Under the pieces are notes generated by a model. That model saw only the letters and a list, made by a program, of their open reading frames with translations. It was not told where the DNA came from and searched no databases. From Methanomicrobiales archaeon (GTDB taxonomy: Archaea > Halobacteriota > Methanomicrobia > Methanomicrobiales > JACTUA01): 5,472 nucleotides of DNA. The stretch spans positions 1 through 5,472 of the forward strand of contig JAJRCY010000072.1 of NCBI GenBank assembly GCA_028678715.1, read 5' to 3'. Position 1 is the stretch's first letter. Every line of letters begins with the position of its first letter. The translations under genes and the position numbers were made by a program. This document shows positions 5,392 to 5,472 of the stretch, piece by piece.

Positions 5392-5472
5392 TCGCGGACC
5401 GGGCCAGGTTCCGGGCGGTGAGGAAGCTGGAGAGGGCCACGGGGATGCGGATCCCGGACCTGGCCTTCCACG
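5388..5472 (+). CDS. Unidentified gene, 3' partial
   Basis: A frame opens with GTG at 5388-5390, overlapping the stop of the DUF2150-like gene as GTGA. GGGAG at 5376-5380 gives an SD seven bases away. The 28 visible residues read (M)IADRARFRAVRKL then ERATGMRIPDLAFH, strongly basic and probably helical. This is too little to assign a family. The overlap and SD make it likely to be a real, coupled gene. A later in-frame GTG at about 5418 is an alternative start, but without the overlap. Confidence 0.6.
   Translation, partial: MIADRARFRAVRKLERATGMRIPDLAFH

Overview
The window is GC-rich DNA from an archaeon, most likely a methanogen of the Methanomicrobiales (Methanoculleus/Methanofollis type). 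The evidence is the mix of families: an AK6-type adenylate kinase, a small CDP-alcohol phosphotransferase of the archaeal polar-lipid type and a DUF2150-like protein. Genes are packed with ATGA/GTGA overlaps, Shine-Dalgarno sites are of the GGAGGTGAT type, and the gene-free DNA carries AT-rich, TATA-like promoters. The genus is inference.

Layout. (1) Positions 1-3127, plus strand: a tight four-gene run of argD (5' end cut off), hisC, AK6-type adenylate kinase and a CDP-alcohol phosphotransferase, probably archaetidylinositol-phosphate synthase. Every junction overlaps, by 29, 4 and 4 bp, so the run is almost certainly one translationally coupled operon joining arginine and histidine transaminases to a nucleotide/ribosome enzyme and a lipid enzyme. 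(2) 3128-3342: a convergent spacer with several hairpins. (3) 3343-4407, minus strand: two small four-helix membrane proteins of unknown family. They are separated by a 108-bp gap holding a well-placed 12-codon micro-ORF and a near-perfect Fur-box-like palindrome. (4) 4408-4758: a 351-bp divergent spacer with an AT-rich promoter zone, a strong 10-bp hairpin and a TATA-like box for the plus-strand gene. (5) 4759-5391, plus strand: a DUF2150-like protein, overlapping by 4 bp the start of an unidentified gene that runs off the window.

The most interesting signals are in the gaps. The two spacers share a diverged element, a GC hairpin followed directly by a conserved tail ending in CCCGTGAGGAT, which looks like a dispersed intergenic repeat or structured RNA. 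The gap between the two membrane genes holds a 16/19 match to the classical Fur box that coincides with the start of the micro-ORF encoding MKMIIIAGSPHR. That micro-ORF ends at a TAG in frame with the downstream gene. I see no CRISPR array, tRNA, rRNA, transposase or clear defence system.
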